A stretch of 64,000 bases of DNA from Rhodocyclaceae bacterium (GCA_023150275.1 JAKLLG010000017.1:1-64000); one strand, 5' to 3'. Shown: positions 44,976-55,100, counted from the stretch's first letter. The notes: generated from the sequence alone by a model not told the origin. Numbers and translations are program-made.

Positions 44976-47600
44976 ATGGCGCTTGAAGATCGAATCCACG
45001 GATTCGCTGCGCGCTATACGACGGCGCCGCAGTGGATCAAGTCACTGGTCGGCAGCGCATATGCCTTGCTGCCGAAGCGGGTTCGCCTGGGTGCGTCGTA
45101 TGACTTCTATCAAGCGCTGTTCAAGGAGCCGGGCGCCAGCACCGAGTATTGCCGCGACAGGCTGAGAGAAACACTGCTTCAGGCAGTGCGCTTTGTGCCG
45201 GCCTATCGGGAGTTTGCACACCTGGAGGCGGAGATCGTCGCCGACCCGGTTGCTGCCCTGGCCAGGTTTCCACTGATGGACAAGGAGACGATCAAGCATC
45301 GGCTGAGCAATTTTCTGTCGGTGGAATCTGGCGCGCGGCGCCTGCCGATGTTCACGGGCGGATCAACGGCGGTGCCGATGACCTTCTACCTGACCAAGGG
45401 GGTGAGCAGAGCCAAGGAATGGGCAGCATTCAGCGTGCTGGCCGATCGCTTCAGAACGGATGGTCGCGGGACCGCACTGGCCTTGCGCGGGCGCTCCGTG
45501 GGGACGGCAACGCGGGCGGGTGGGCGCTTGTGGAGCTATGAACCCATCAAGCGCCAACTGATCCTCAGTTCCGACCACCTGGAAGCGCGGTACATGGAGG
45601 CCTACGTCGACGCCATTCGGCAATGGCGGCCGGCGCACATTCATGCGTTTCCTTCTGCGCTGTATCCCTTGGTCCGATGGATGTATGAGAACGACCGATG
45701 TGATCTGCTTGAGAGCGTCGAGGGCGTTCTTCTGACATCGGAATCCGTCTTCCCGTACCAGTTGGCATTGTTCAGAAAAGTATTCCGTTGCCCGGTCATC
45801 GTTCACTACGGGCATACGGAGCGGGTGCTGTTTGCACATACCCTGCCGGTCGACTCGCGCTATTTCTTCTGGCCGCACTACGGGCATTTCGAGCTGGTTG
45901 ATGCAAGCGGGAAGTCCGTGACGACACCGGGCGAAATCGGCGAGATCGTTGGGACAAGTTTTGACAGCAAGGCAATGCCGTTCGTGCGATATCGAACCGG
46001 GGACTTCGCGGTGTTGTCGGATCGCCCCCCGCCACCGGGTTACGAGGGCTTTCCTGTTTGCGAACGCATCGAGGGGCGCGTGCAGGAGTTCGTTGTGTGT
46101 CGTGACCAGCGCCTGATCAGCGTCACGACACTGGGCGCCGCTCACTTCGAGGAGTTGGAGCGATGCGCGCGCATCCAGTATGAGCAACACAGGGAAGGCG
46201 AGTTGCTGTTGCGGGTCGTACCGCTCGCCGGCACGCGGAATGTCGATACGGCAAGCATTGCCGCCGCGGTTGAGGAAAAGACCCAAGGGGGATGCTCCGT
46301 AAAGGTGGAACTGGTCGGCGAGATCCCGCTGACACGCCAGGGAAAGCAGCGCTTGTTGCAACAGCATCTGGACATATCGAGTTATCTCGGCGCATCGATC
46401 GAGGCTGCCGGCACGGCATCGCCCCAATTGCAAGCCAGCTCTGCTGCGGATAAGGGCAGCGCTCGTCGGCGATGGTTCGAATCAACCGCCAGTGGCAAAA
46501 CGATTCTCATGATCGGGACTGATCCGGACATGCGTGGGGGCATTGCTTCCGTGGTCAGCGTCTATCGGCACGCAGGTGCATTCGATAGCGGCACGGTCAG
46601 GTACATCGCCAGCCATACCGATGGCAACGCGGTCTCGAAGCTGACTGCTTTTTCCCAATCGCTCGTCACGGTGGCCGGCGAGTTGATTAGCGGTCGCGTG
46701 TGCGGCGTGCATGTTCAGTCTTCTTCAAAGGGCAGCTTCTGGAGAAAGGCGATCATCCTTGCGCTCGCGAGGGCCTTCGGCATCAAGACGCTGTTTCATC
46801 TTCACAGTGGCGGCTTTGATCGCTTTGTCGACCGCAGCAACTGGATAGCGAAGCGCTGGGTGAAGCGCACGCTTGAATCCAGCGATGGGGTCATCGTCCT
46901 TTCAAAGCGCTGGGCAGACTGGATGTCCGGTTTTGCGCCCGCCGCGAAAGTGCACATTCTTGGCAATCCTATTGTCGTCCCGGTTGAACTCAGCGCAGCG
47001 GAGCGCACCCGGGAAGTCGTCTTCCTGGGGCTGATCTGCGACGCCAAGGGATGCTTTGATCTGATCAAGGCATTCGCCCGGATCAGGAGTCACTTTCCTG
47101 AATGGAAGCTGATCGTCGGTGGCAATGGCGAGACCGAACGATTCAATCGTGAGGTTGCCTTGGCAGAGCTTTCCGAGCAGATCGAGTTTCGCGGCTGGAT
47201 CGACAGCGCTGCGCGAGCTCGCCTTTTTGACTCCGCGTCCATTTACGTCCTCCCGTCTTATGCCGAAGGGCTGCCGATGGGCATGCTCGAAGCCATGGCG
47301 CACGGGCTGCCGGTTGTCGTTTCGAAGGTAGGCGGTATCCCCGACACCATCACGGACGGTGTGGATGGTCTGCTGATGTCAGCGGGCGACATCGACGATC
47401 TGGTGGCACAACTGGAAAAGCTCATGGGCGACCCGGCATTGCGCATGTCGATCGGCCAGGCAGGACGAGAGACGGCACAGAATTTTGCTGTGGATAGGAT
47501 TCTCGGTCGCCTGGAGGGCATTTATCAGCAAATTGGGATGCTGGCTTCCAGCGCTCCCTCGACAACAAGTTCGCCGCTATCCGGCAAGCAGGAAATTTGA
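44976..47600 (+). CDS. Fusion of CapK-like adenylate-forming domain and GT4 glycosyltransferase
   Basis: 874 residues. The N-terminal half (about 1-450) resembles CapK/phenylacetate-CoA-ligase-like proteins (FTGGSTAVPMTFYLTK as phosphate-binding loop, HYGHTERVLFA, FVRYRTGDFAVL, ERIEGRVQEFV, IPLTRQGKQRLL). The C-terminal half (about 500-860) is a GT4 glycosyltransferase (MIGTDPDMRGGIASVVSVYR, VVFLGLICDAKGCFDLIKAF, YAEGLPMGMLEAMAHGLPVVVSKVGGIPDTI). Usually these are separate genes. The ATG at 44976 has a G-rich site upstream. Confidence 0.85.
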   Translation: MALEDRIHGFAARYTTAPQWIKSLVGSAYALLPKRVRLGASYDFYQALFKEPGASTEYCRDRLRETLLQAVRFVPAYREFAHLEAEIVADPVAALARFPLMDKETIKHRLSNFLSVESGARRLPMFTGGSTAVPMTFYLTKGVSRAKEWAAFSVLADRFRTDGRGTALALRGRSVGTATRAGGRLWSYEPIKRQLILSSDHLEARYMEAYVDAIRQWRPAHIHAFPSALYPLVRWMYENDRCDLLESVEGVLLTSESVFPYQLALFRKVFRCPVIVHYGHTERVLFAHTLPVDSRYFFWPHYGHFELVDASGKSVTTPGEIGEIVGTSFDSKAMPFVRYRTGDFAVLSDRPPPPGYEGFPVCERIEGRVQEFVVCRDQRLISVTTLGAAHFEELERCARIQYEQHREGELLLRVVPLAGTRNVDTASIAAAVEEKTQGGCSVKVELVGEIPLTRQGKQRLLQQHLDISSYLGASIEAAGTASPQLQASSAADKGSARRRWFESTASGKTILMIGTDPDMRGGIASVVSVYRHAGAFDSGTVRYIASHTDGNAVSKLTAFSQSLVTVAGELISGRVCGVHVQSSSKGSFWRKAIILALARAFGIKTLFHLHSGGFDRFVDRSNWIAKRWVKRTLESSDGVIVLSKRWADWMSGFAPAAKVHILGNPIVVPVELSAAERTREVVFLGLICDAKGCFDLIKAFARIRSHFPEWKLIVGGNGETERFNREVALAELSEQIEFRGWIDSAARARLFDSASIYVLPSYAEGLPMGMLEAMAHGLPVVVSKVGGIPDTITDGVDGLLMSAGDIDDLVAQLEKLMGDPALRMSIGQAGRETAQNFAVDRILGRLEGIYQQIGMLASSAPSTTSSPLSGKQEI

Positions 47601-47602
47601 GA

Positions 47603-49609
47603 ATGGCAGTCGTACCGACAAAGCGTTTGGGTTGGCTAGTGAAGCGTTTGAGCCGCATGTATGTGGCCGAGGTGCCCTATCGGGCCGCTAGCGTGGCTCG
47701 CGCCGTGCTGCAGAAGCGGGGATATCTCGACGCGTCGAGCATCCCGGCACGCGCGCCGCAGGCTTGCTTTGGTAATGCCTGGGTCAAGATTCCGGATCAC
47801 GGGCAAGTCGATGTCGAAGAAGTTCTCAAGAGAGCGGACGAGATTCTGTCCACAGGAATTCGGGTCTTCGACGTCGAGGTTGCGCTGGATCGCGACTCGC
47901 TTGACTGGAACATTGACCCCAAGACCGGGACAAGAATTCCGAGCGACTTCGGGTTGTCCATCGATTTCAGACACATCGCCAACGGCGTCGACATCAAGTA
48001 TCTGTGGGAACTGAACAGGCATGTCTGGTGGGTGCCATTGGCGCAAGCCTACGCCCTCACCGGCAAGCAGCATTACCTCGATGCACTGGGAGAATTCATC
48101 GATAGCTGGATACGCGAATGCCCTTATCCGCTCGGTGCCAATTGGTCGTCGCCTGTCGAACACGGCATTCGACTGATCAACTGGAGCATCGTCTGGCATC
48201 TGATCGGCGGGAGCGCCTCACCATTGTTTAGAGGGCCTAACGGTGAAGCGCTGCTTGAGCGATGGATGACATCGATCTACCAGCACATTCGCTTCGCGAG
48301 CGACAACTACTCGTTCTATTCGTCGGCAGACAATCACCTGATCGGTGAAGCAGCAGGCGTTTTCGTGGCCGCGAACACATGGAAGCAATGGAACGAGGTG
48401 ACTGCCCTCGGCAAACGCGCGAAGGCGATCCTTGAGCGCGAGATACTGAAGCAATTTGCAGAAGATGGCGTCAATCGCGAACAGGCGTTCTGCTATCACA
48501 AGTTTTCCCTCGAATTCCTGATTGCCGCCCTTCTGAGCGGCGAAGCAGAAGGCAATCATTTTTCGGCCGACTATCGCGGCCGGCTATTGGCTGCAATCCG
48601 GTTTCTCGCGGCAATGACGGATTGCGATGCCGGCATCCCGTCCATCGGCGACTCGGACGACGGGCAGGTATTCCGATTTGTCGGCGACGGTTCGCGCTCC
48701 GGATACATGGCAACGCTGATGTTTGGTCAGGCTTATTTCGGGGTGACCGATGTCGGCGCAAAGCTCAAGCAACTGGGAATAGGGCATTTGGCGGGATCGT
48801 GGCTGAACACGACCCATTGCAACACCGGAGTTCCTTTTGACGATGCGGACGCGCTGCCTACAGTGTTCAAGGATGGTGGTTATGTTCTGTTCGGTCGAGA
48901 TTTGCACACGCCCCACGAGTTTCGGGTGCTCATGGATGTGGGGGCCTTGGGCTACAACCGGATTTCCGGTCACGGCCACGCAGACGCGCTGTCCATCGTA
49001 CTGGCGATCAGCGGAAAGAATTTTCTTGTCGACCCGGGCACCTATTGCTACAACGCGGCCCCCGATCTACGGCACTATTTTCGGAGCACTTCCGCACACA
49101 ATACCGTGGTGATCGACGGCCAGGATCAGTCGATCTACGGCGGAAGTTTTCTCTGGCTGCGGGATATCGAAACCACTGTTCACAAGATCAGCGATTCCGA
49201 GAACCTGTTGGTCGTCGAGGCAAATCACAACGGTTACACACGACTACGCGATCCTGTTCGGCACATTCGCACCGCCTCTCTTGATCGCAGGCTACAAACA
49301 CTGACTGTCGAAGACAGGTTCGAGTGTTCCTCCATCCACCAGTGCACCGTCAGTTGGCACTTCGCTCCTGAGTGCTCGATCGACACGACGGAAGACACCT
49401 GGGAGATCTCTCGCGATGGATTGTGCTTGCAAGTCGAAGTGGATTTCCCGGCTGGTCGCAGCACGATCGTGAAGGGGCAGGAGCATCCCCCGCTGGGCTG
49501 GAGCTCAAAGCGATTCTATGAGCGGCAAGCGGCGCCGGTATTGCGTATTGAAGGTGCCTGCAGTTCTTCAACTGTTGTGGTTTCTCGATTTAGATTGGTA
49601 TCGGCATGA
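47603..49609 (+). CDS. Heparinase II/III-family polysaccharide lyase-like protein
   Basis: 668 residues without a clear signal peptide (N-terminus MAVVPTKRLGWLVKRLSRMYVAEVPYR). Toroid domain with WELNRHVWWVPLAQAYALTG, NHLIGEAAGVFVAAN and the C-terminal domain with GALGYNRISGHGHADALSIVLAISGKNFLVDPGTY and FRSTSAHNTVVIDGQDQS. It resembles the heparinase-like proteins seen in most wzx/wzy-type EPS loci. It overlaps the DUF354 gene by 4 bp (ATGA). AGGAAA precedes the start. Confidence 0.87.
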   Translation: MAVVPTKRLGWLVKRLSRMYVAEVPYRAASVARAVLQKRGYLDASSIPARAPQACFGNAWVKIPDHGQVDVEEVLKRADEILSTGIRVFDVEVALDRDSLDWNIDPKTGTRIPSDFGLSIDFRHIANGVDIKYLWELNRHVWWVPLAQAYALTGKQHYLDALGEFIDSWIRECPYPLGANWSSPVEHGIRLINWSIVWHLIGGSASPLFRGPNGEALLERWMTSIYQHIRFASDNYSFYSSADNHLIGEAAGVFVAANTWKQWNEVTALGKRAKAILEREILKQFAEDGVNREQAFCYHKFSLEFLIAALLSGEAEGNHFSADYRGRLLAAIRFLAAMTDCDAGIPSIGDSDDGQVFRFVGDGSRSGYMATLMFGQAYFGVTDVGAKLKQLGIGHLAGSWLNTTHCNTGVPFDDADALPTVFKDGGYVLFGRDLHTPHEFRVLMDVGALGYNRISGHGHADALSIVLAISGKNFLVDPGTYCYNAAPDLRHYFRSTSAHNTVVIDGQDQSIYGGSFLWLRDIETTVHKISDSENLLVVEANHNGYTRLRDPVRHIRTASLDRRLQTLTVEDRFECSSIHQCTVSWHFAPECSIDTTEDTWEISRDGLCLQVEVDFPAGRSTIVKGQEHPPLGWSSKRFYERQAAPVLRIEGACSSSTVVVSRFRLVSA

Positions 49610-50628
49610 AAATCTGGTTTGAACTCTCCAACTCTCCGCACATCAACATGTTCGCGGCGATGATCCGCGATCTGGAGCGCGAGCATGAAGTATTGATTAC
49701 GTGTCGCCCTCTGGCGAACACAATCGATCTGCTCGATCTTCACGGCTTCAAGTACGAGGTTGTCGGCAAGCACTACGGCGGCAAGTTCTCGGCCAAGGTG
49801 CTGGGCTTCCCCGTCCGCGTGATGCAACTCCGCAAGTATCTGGCCGACAAAAAGATCGATGTCGCGATCTCGCAGAGCTCGTTCCATTCGCCCGTCGTTT
49901 CGCGGCTGCTCGGTGTGCGCTGCATCTACATGAACGACAACGAGCACGCGATGGGCAACATCCCGGCCTTCATCTGCGCCAACACCATCATGGTTCCGGA
50001 ATTCCTGAGCATCGAGAAGCTCAAGAAGCAGCATGCGAATCCACGCAAGGTAATCCAGTACCCGGGCGTCAAGGAAGGGCTGTACCTCTGGGAACTCGAT
50101 GAGCGCCTGCAGACAAAGGCGGTTGAGAAACCTGCCGGCAAGCAGCGGCCTACCGTCTACATCCGCCCCGAGCCGTGGACTGCGCAGTACTACAAGGGCA
50201 GTCGCAACTTCCTCGACGATCTGCTGCTCGGCATGAAGGATCATGTGGATATCGTGCTGTTGCCTCGCGGCAAGGAGCAGGGCAAGCACTACCAGTCGGA
50301 AATTTTTGCGGGCATTCGCGTCGTCACCACGGCACTGGACATCGCCGATATCGCACCGGATTGCGATTTGTTCATCGGCGCCGGCGGCACCATGACCCGG
50401 GAGATGGCGGTGCTCGGCATCCCGACGATCTCGGTCTATCAGGACGAACTGCTCGATGTCGATCGCTATCTGCTTAAGGTGGGCGCCTTTGCGCACATGC
50501 CAGAGCTGTCTGCACCGCAGGCACTGGTGTTTCTGAATTCTGCGTCACATCGCCCGCCTTATCGCGAGCTTCTCGAAAAAGGGAAGGCCGCCTACGAGCT
50601 CGTCAAGAACACCATTCTGAATCGCTAG
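49606..50628 (+). CDS. DUF354 family protein, putative glycosyltransferase-like
   Basis: 340 residues matching the DUF354 family: MKIWFELSNSPHINMFAAMIRDLEREHEVLITCRPL, ending FIGAGGTMTREMAVLGIPTISVYQDE. The GT-B-like half domains suggest a nucleotide-sugar-dependent enzyme, but the reaction is unknown. It belongs to a conserved row with the oxidoreductase and TIM-barrel genes that follow. Confidence 0.85.
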   Translation: MKIWFELSNSPHINMFAAMIRDLEREHEVLITCRPLANTIDLLDLHGFKYEVVGKHYGGKFSAKVLGFPVRVMQLRKYLADKKIDVAISQSSFHSPVVSRLLGVRCIYMNDNEHAMGNIPAFICANTIMVPEFLSIEKLKKQHANPRKVIQYPGVKEGLYLWELDERLQTKAVEKPAGKQRPTVYIRPEPWTAQYYKGSRNFLDDLLLGMKDHVDIVLLPRGKEQGKHYQSEIFAGIRVVTTALDIADIAPDCDLFIGAGGTMTREMAVLGIPTISVYQDELLDVDRYLLKVGAFAHMPELSAPQALVFLNSASHRPPYRELLEKGKAAYELVKNTILNR

Positions 50629-50650
50629 TTTTCTTTTCCAGGAGTTATCA

Positions 50651-51751
50651 ATGATTCGCTTAGCCGTTGTTGGCCTCGGCAAGATGGGCTTGTCCCACCA
50701 CGCCATGATCAATGCCCATCCGGGCGTAAAGGTTGCCGCTGTATGTGACACGACGGGTTACGTGCTCGACGTGCTCAACAAGTACACCGGCGTTCAGACA
50801 TTCACCGATTTCGAAGCCATGCTGCGCGATGTAGCGCTGGACGCGATCATCATCGCAACGCCTTCCAGCATGCACGCCCAGATGGTGAAGGCGGCGCTCG
50901 AAAAGGGGCTGCATGTTTTCTGTGAGAAGCCGTTCTGCCTCGACACGGCGGAAGGCGAGGAAGTCACGCGCATCGCCAACGAGAAGGGGCTGGTCAGCCA
51001 GGTGGGCTACCACTACCGCTTTGTCGGTGCGTTCCAGGAAGTGAAGCGCCTGCTCGATGCCGGCGCCATCGGCACGATCACGCATGTGCTTGCCGAGGCC
51101 TATGGCCCGGTGGTGTTGAAGCCGAAGGGCGGCACCTGGCGCACGCAACGCGCGCATGGCGGTGGCTGCCTCTACGACTATGCGGCGCACCCCCTCAATC
51201 TGGTGAACTGGTATCTCGGCATGCCCATCGGCGTTGGCGGTTCGGTGCTGAACAGCATCTTCTCGCAGGAGACCGACGACGAAGTTTTTGGCACGTTGTA
51301 TTACGAGGGTGGCCAGAGCGCGCAGATCTCGGTGAATTGGAGCGACGAGTCCTACCGCAAGATGAGCACAAAGATCACCATCTGGGGCACCAACGGCCGC
51401 ATCTACGCCGACCGCCAGGAGTGCCAGGTGTTTCTGCGTGAAGTGCCGGAATCGCTCCCGGATTTCCAGAAGGGCTGGAACGTGCGTTACACCACTGATC
51501 TGACTGAACCCGTGTGGTTCTACCTTCGTGGCGAGGAGTACTCGGCGCAGCTCGATTATTTCGTGCGCTGCATTGAAGCAGGGAATGGCAGTGACAACGT
51601 GAATTCCTTTGCCAGTGCATCCGAAACCGACAAGGTGATCTCGATGATGATCGCCGATGCCGAGCAGGGCGCGTCGTTCGCCAGCGGCGCGGCGCAGCCG
51701 GTTGTCGCCAAACAGAAGAAGGGCTTGATGACTTCGCTCTTCGGGCGCTGA
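50651..51751 (+). CDS. Gfo/Idh/MocA-family oxidoreductase
   Basis: 366 residues: N-terminal Rossmann fold (LAVVGLGKMGLSHHAMINAHPGVKVAAVCD), the EKP motif (VFCEKPFCLDTAEGEEV) and a C-terminal alpha/beta domain. NAD(P)-dependent dehydrogenation or reduction of a sugar, probably a nucleotide sugar of the EPS. It follows the DUF354 gene by 22 bp with GGAG at the start. Confidence 0.9.
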   Translation: MIRLAVVGLGKMGLSHHAMINAHPGVKVAAVCDTTGYVLDVLNKYTGVQTFTDFEAMLRDVALDAIIIATPSSMHAQMVKAALEKGLHVFCEKPFCLDTAEGEEVTRIANEKGLVSQVGYHYRFVGAFQEVKRLLDAGAIGTITHVLAEAYGPVVLKPKGGTWRTQRAHGGGCLYDYAAHPLNLVNWYLGMPIGVGGSVLNSIFSQETDDEVFGTLYYEGGQSAQISVNWSDESYRKMSTKITIWGTNGRIYADRQECQVFLREVPESLPDFQKGWNVRYTTDLTEPVWFYLRGEEYSAQLDYFVRCIEAGNGSDNVNSFASASETDKVISMMIADAEQGASFASGAAQPVVAKQKKGLMTSLFGR

Positions 51752-51797
51752 TCGCCTTTCACATTCCCCAACGAATTCGAATCGGAGCAATTTAAAA

Positions 51798-52661
51798 ATG
51801 GATCGCTTGCTGTTTGGTGACAATCAGTTTTTCGGCGTGAATCACATGTCGGAAGAGAAGGCGCGCGCGCAATCGATGCGCTTTCAGGATATTCAGGCCG
51901 TTATCGACGTTCTCGATAACGCCTACGACGAGGGCGTGAAGACCTTCATGTGCACAACCCACGACCGCATTGCGCTCGTGTGCGACCACATGCGTGCCGA
52001 CCCGGAACGCTACAAGGATTTCCACTTCTATCCGTGCATGCCGTATGCGCACAAATACGCGAACGCGGTAACCGAAGACGGCATGATCGGGGCACTCAAG
52101 CGCTTCATGCCGGATGAGGGCCTGATCAACGCCGCACTGCGCGGCGGCATGTCGCTGGCCAAAAAGGACATCGAGGGGATCACGACACTGCTGGTCGATG
52201 CCGAGATGAAGATGTTCGCCGGCCTAAGCACGCCGGTCATCTTCCTGCAGAACGTGGTGGTGGATCTGCTGCTGGGCCTTGGCTTCAAGGAGGCCTTCCG
52301 CATCTTCGCCGACCATGTGAAGAAGCGTTATAACGCCGAGCCCGGCTTCATCACGATGAACATGCCGATGCTGCTCGACGCACTGGAAGAACAGGGCATC
52401 GAGAATCCGATCGTGTGTTCGAACATCAACAAGATCGGCTTCCGCATGTGCGGCGGCTTCGAGGCCTATGAGCAGACGCTGAAGACGAAGAAATTCCGTG
52501 CCATCGCCATGTCGGTCTATGCCTCTGGCGCCATTCCGCCGAAGGAAGCGATCGAGTGGGTCTGCCAGCAACCGAATATCGAGTCGATCGTGTTCGGAGC
52601 ATCGAGCAGGGGCAACATCCGCAACACCAAAGAGCTCGTCGACCGTTACTGGCCGAAGTGA
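51798..52661 (+). CDS. Conserved EPS-locus protein with TIM-barrel-like sequence
   Basis: 287 residues, MDRLLFGDNQFFGVNHMSEEK at the start. Strand-helix alternation and the ending SVYASGAIPPKEAIEWVCQQPNIESIVFGASSRGNIRNT, with the shape of the C-terminal part of aldo-keto reductases, suggest a TIM barrel of that type. No catalytic Tyr/Lys pair was identified with confidence. Role in sugar modification is inferred from the neighbours. Confidence 0.6.
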   Translation: MDRLLFGDNQFFGVNHMSEEKARAQSMRFQDIQAVIDVLDNAYDEGVKTFMCTTHDRIALVCDHMRADPERYKDFHFYPCMPYAHKYANAVTEDGMIGALKRFMPDEGLINAALRGGMSLAKKDIEGITTLLVDAEMKMFAGLSTPVIFLQNVVVDLLLGLGFKEAFRIFADHVKKRYNAEPGFITMNMPMLLDALEEQGIENPIVCSNINKIGFRMCGGFEAYEQTLKTKKFRAIAMSVYASGAIPPKEAIEWVCQQPNIESIVFGASSRGNIRNTKELVDRYWPK

Positions 52662-52680
52662 TCAAGGGAGCCACCAGGCC

Positions 52681-53796
52681 ATGAAAACCATCTACCTCGT
52701 TGCCGGCGCCCGGCCCAACTTCATGAAGATCGCGCCGATCGTGCGTGCCATCCAGGCGCACGGCGGCCTTTCATACAAGATCATCCACACCGGCCAGCAT
52801 TACGACCGGGAGATGAACGATGTCTTCTTCGAGGAGTTGGGCATTCCCGAGCCGGATGTGTTCATGGCCGCCGGTGGCGGCTCGCATGCGCAGCAGACGG
52901 GCAAGATCATGGTCGCCTTCGAGGAGTATTGCCAGGCACACCGGCCGGATGCGGTGCTGGTGGTCGGCGACGTGAATTCGACGCTGGCCTGTTCGATCGT
53001 GGCCAAGAAGCTGTGCATCCCGGTGGCGCATGTGGAGGCTGGCCTGCGCAGTGGCGACATGAGCATGCCGGAAGAGATCAACCGCCTGGTGACGGACAGT
53101 ATCTCTGACTGGTTCTTTGTCACTGAGCCGAGTGCGGTTGATCACCTGAAGCGTGAAGGCAAGCCGGACGTGGCCATCCACTATGTGGGCCACGTGATGG
53201 TGGACAACGTGCTCTATCAGGCCGGAAAGATGGCGCACACCGATACCTCGGACTTCGAGACGGATGCGTTCAAGAAGGCGGCGCAAGCGAATGGCGGGCG
53301 CTACGGCGTGATCACGATGCACCGCCCAAGCAATGTCGACGATGCCGAGATGATGACGAAGATCGCCGGGGCGCTGAAGGAGATCGCCGCCGAGTTGCCG
53401 CTGGTCTTCCCCGTGCATCCGCGCACGCGCAACAACCTGGAGAAGTTCGGCATCGATCTGGGGCCGAACATCACGCTGAAGGGGCCGCAGGCTTACATGC
53501 CCTTCCTCAACCTGTGGAAGGACGCCACGGTGGTGCTCACCGACAGCGGCGGCCTGCAGGAAGAAACGACGGCGCTGGGCGTGCCGTGCATCACCATTCG
53601 CGAGAACACCGAGCGGCCGGTCACGGTGGATGAAGGTTCGAATGTGCTGGTGGGCACCGATCCAGTACGCATCGTCGCCGAGGCAAGGAAGGTGCTGCGC
53701 GGCGAAGGCAAGCAGGGCCGCCGGCCGCATTTGTGGGATGGCAGAGCCGCCGAGCGGATTGTCGAGACGCTGTTTGCCGAACTGAATTCGAAATAA
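52681..53796 (+). CDS. wecB: UDP-N-acetylglucosamine 2-epimerase (non-hydrolysing)
   Basis: 371 residues, converts UDP-GlcNAc to UDP-ManNAc in the cytosol. Motifs: GARPNFMKIAPIVRAI, HTGQHYDREMNDVFFEELGI, VVGDVNSTLACSIVAKK, HVEAGLRSGDMSMPEEINR, ITMHRPSNVDD, and VLTDSGGLQEETTALGVPCITIRENTERP. The start at 52681 has GGGAG upstream. It pairs with the nucleotide-sugar dehydrogenase gene 20 bp later. Confidence 0.95.
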   Translation: MKTIYLVAGARPNFMKIAPIVRAIQAHGGLSYKIIHTGQHYDREMNDVFFEELGIPEPDVFMAAGGGSHAQQTGKIMVAFEEYCQAHRPDAVLVVGDVNSTLACSIVAKKLCIPVAHVEAGLRSGDMSMPEEINRLVTDSISDWFFVTEPSAVDHLKREGKPDVAIHYVGHVMVDNVLYQAGKMAHTDTSDFETDAFKKAAQANGGRYGVITMHRPSNVDDAEMMTKIAGALKEIAAELPLVFPVHPRTRNNLEKFGIDLGPNITLKGPQAYMPFLNLWKDATVVLTDSGGLQEETTALGVPCITIRENTERPVTVDEGSNVLVGTDPVRIVAEARKVLRGEGKQGRRPHLWDGRAAERIVETLFAELNSK

Positions 53797-53816
53797 CGCC
53801 TTACAGGGAGATTCAC

Positions 53817-55100
53817 ATGTCAGCAGTTGTTGCAGTCATCGGCCTCGGCTACGTAGGCCTGCCGCTCGTCATCGAGTTCGGCAAACATTCGCGCACCATC
53901 GGTTTCGATATCGCCACCAACAAGGTGGAATCCTGCCTGCGCGGGGTTGATCCCTCGCGTGAGATTCCGGATGAGGACATGGCCGCTGCCAAGCACGCCG
54001 TGTATTCGGATGATCCGCAGGTGCTGGCGGAGGCCGACATCATCATCGTAGCCGTGCCCACGCCGGTGGATGAAGCGCACATTCCCGACTTTGCGCCGCT
54101 GATCGGCGCCAGCAAGTCGGCCGGCGCGCACATGAAGAAGGGCGCCATCGTCGTCTATGAGTCGACGGTGTATCCGGGTGCCACGGAAGAGGTGTGCATA
54201 CCCGTGCTGGAGCAGGCTTCGGGCATGAAGTGGAAGCAGGATTTCTTTGTGGGCTATTCGCCGGAGCGTATCAACCCGGGCGATCGCGAGCACATGCTCA
54301 CCAATGTGATCAAGGTGGTGTCGGGCGATACGCCGGAAACGCTGGCCAAGGTGGCGGCCATGTACGAGCGCATCGTGCAGCCGGGCGTGCATCGCTGTTC
54401 CAGCATCAAGGCGGCGGAAGCGTGCAAGGTGATCGAGAACACGCAGCGCGATCTCAACATTGCGCTGATGAACGAGCTGGCCATCATCTTCGACAAGGTG
54501 GGCATCGATACTTCCGAGGTACTGAAGGCTGCGGGCACGAAGTGGAACTTCCTCAAGTTCAGCCCCGGCCTGGTGGGCGGCCACTGCATTGGCGTTGACC
54601 CGTACTACCTTACGCACAAGGCGGAGATGCTGGGCTACCACCCGCAGGTGATCCTGGCCGGCCGCCGCATCAACGATGGCATGGGCAAATACATCGCCGA
54701 GCAGACGGTGAAGAACATGATCGCCACCGGCAGCTATGTGAAGGGCGCCCGCGTGAATGTGCTCGGCCTCACCTTCAAGGAAAACTGTGCCGACCTGCGC
54801 AACAGCAAGGTGGCGGATGTGATCAACGAGCTGAAGAGCTACGGCGTGGAGGTGTTTGCGCACGACCCGTGGGCCGATCCGGAAGAGGCCATGCACGAAT
54901 ACGGTGTGCGCCTCTTCAAGTGGGAAGACCTGCCGCGCGCCGATGCGATCGTGGCGGCAGTGTCGCACCGCGAGCTGACCTCGCTGCCGGTGGAGGATAT
55001 TCAGAAGAAGCTGATCAAGGGCGGCGCGTTTGTGGATGTGAAGGCGTGCTTCGATGAGCAGGCGCTGGCGGGGGCGGGGATTCGGGTTTGGCGGTTGTGA
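53817..55100 (+). CDS. Nucleotide-sugar dehydrogenase (TviB/WecC type)
   Basis: 427 residues, oxidises C6 of a UDP-N-acetylhexosamine to the uronic acid with two NAD+. N-terminal Rossmann fold (VAVIGLGYVGLPLVIEFGKH), catalytic Cys in GGHCIGVDPYYLTHKAEMLG and C-terminal domain (VLGLTFKENCADLRNSKV). By sequence it looks like TviB/WbpO (GlcNAc or GalNAc) as much as WecC (ManNAc); the neighbouring wecB allows either. Its 3' end is duplicated at 56322-56830. Confidence 0.92.
   Translation: MSAVVAVIGLGYVGLPLVIEFGKHSRTIGFDIATNKVESCLRGVDPSREIPDEDMAAAKHAVYSDDPQVLAEADIIIVAVPTPVDEAHIPDFAPLIGASKSAGAHMKKGAIVVYESTVYPGATEEVCIPVLEQASGMKWKQDFFVGYSPERINPGDREHMLTNVIKVVSGDTPETLAKVAAMYERIVQPGVHRCSSIKAAEACKVIENTQRDLNIALMNELAIIFDKVGIDTSEVLKAAGTKWNFLKFSPGLVGGHCIGVDPYYLTHKAEMLGYHPQVILAGRRINDGMGKYIAEQTVKNMIATGSYVKGARVNVLGLTFKENCADLRNSKVADVINELKSYGVEVFAHDPWADPEEAMHEYGVRLFKWEDLPRADAIVAAVSHRELTSLPVEDIQKKLIKGGAFVDVKACFDEQALAGAGIRVWRL

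Noticed and set aside
52498..52680. Upstream extension of wecB
   Set aside because: The frame is open, but this DNA codes the end of the TIM-barrel-like gene; the family start MKTIYLVAGARPN is at 52681.
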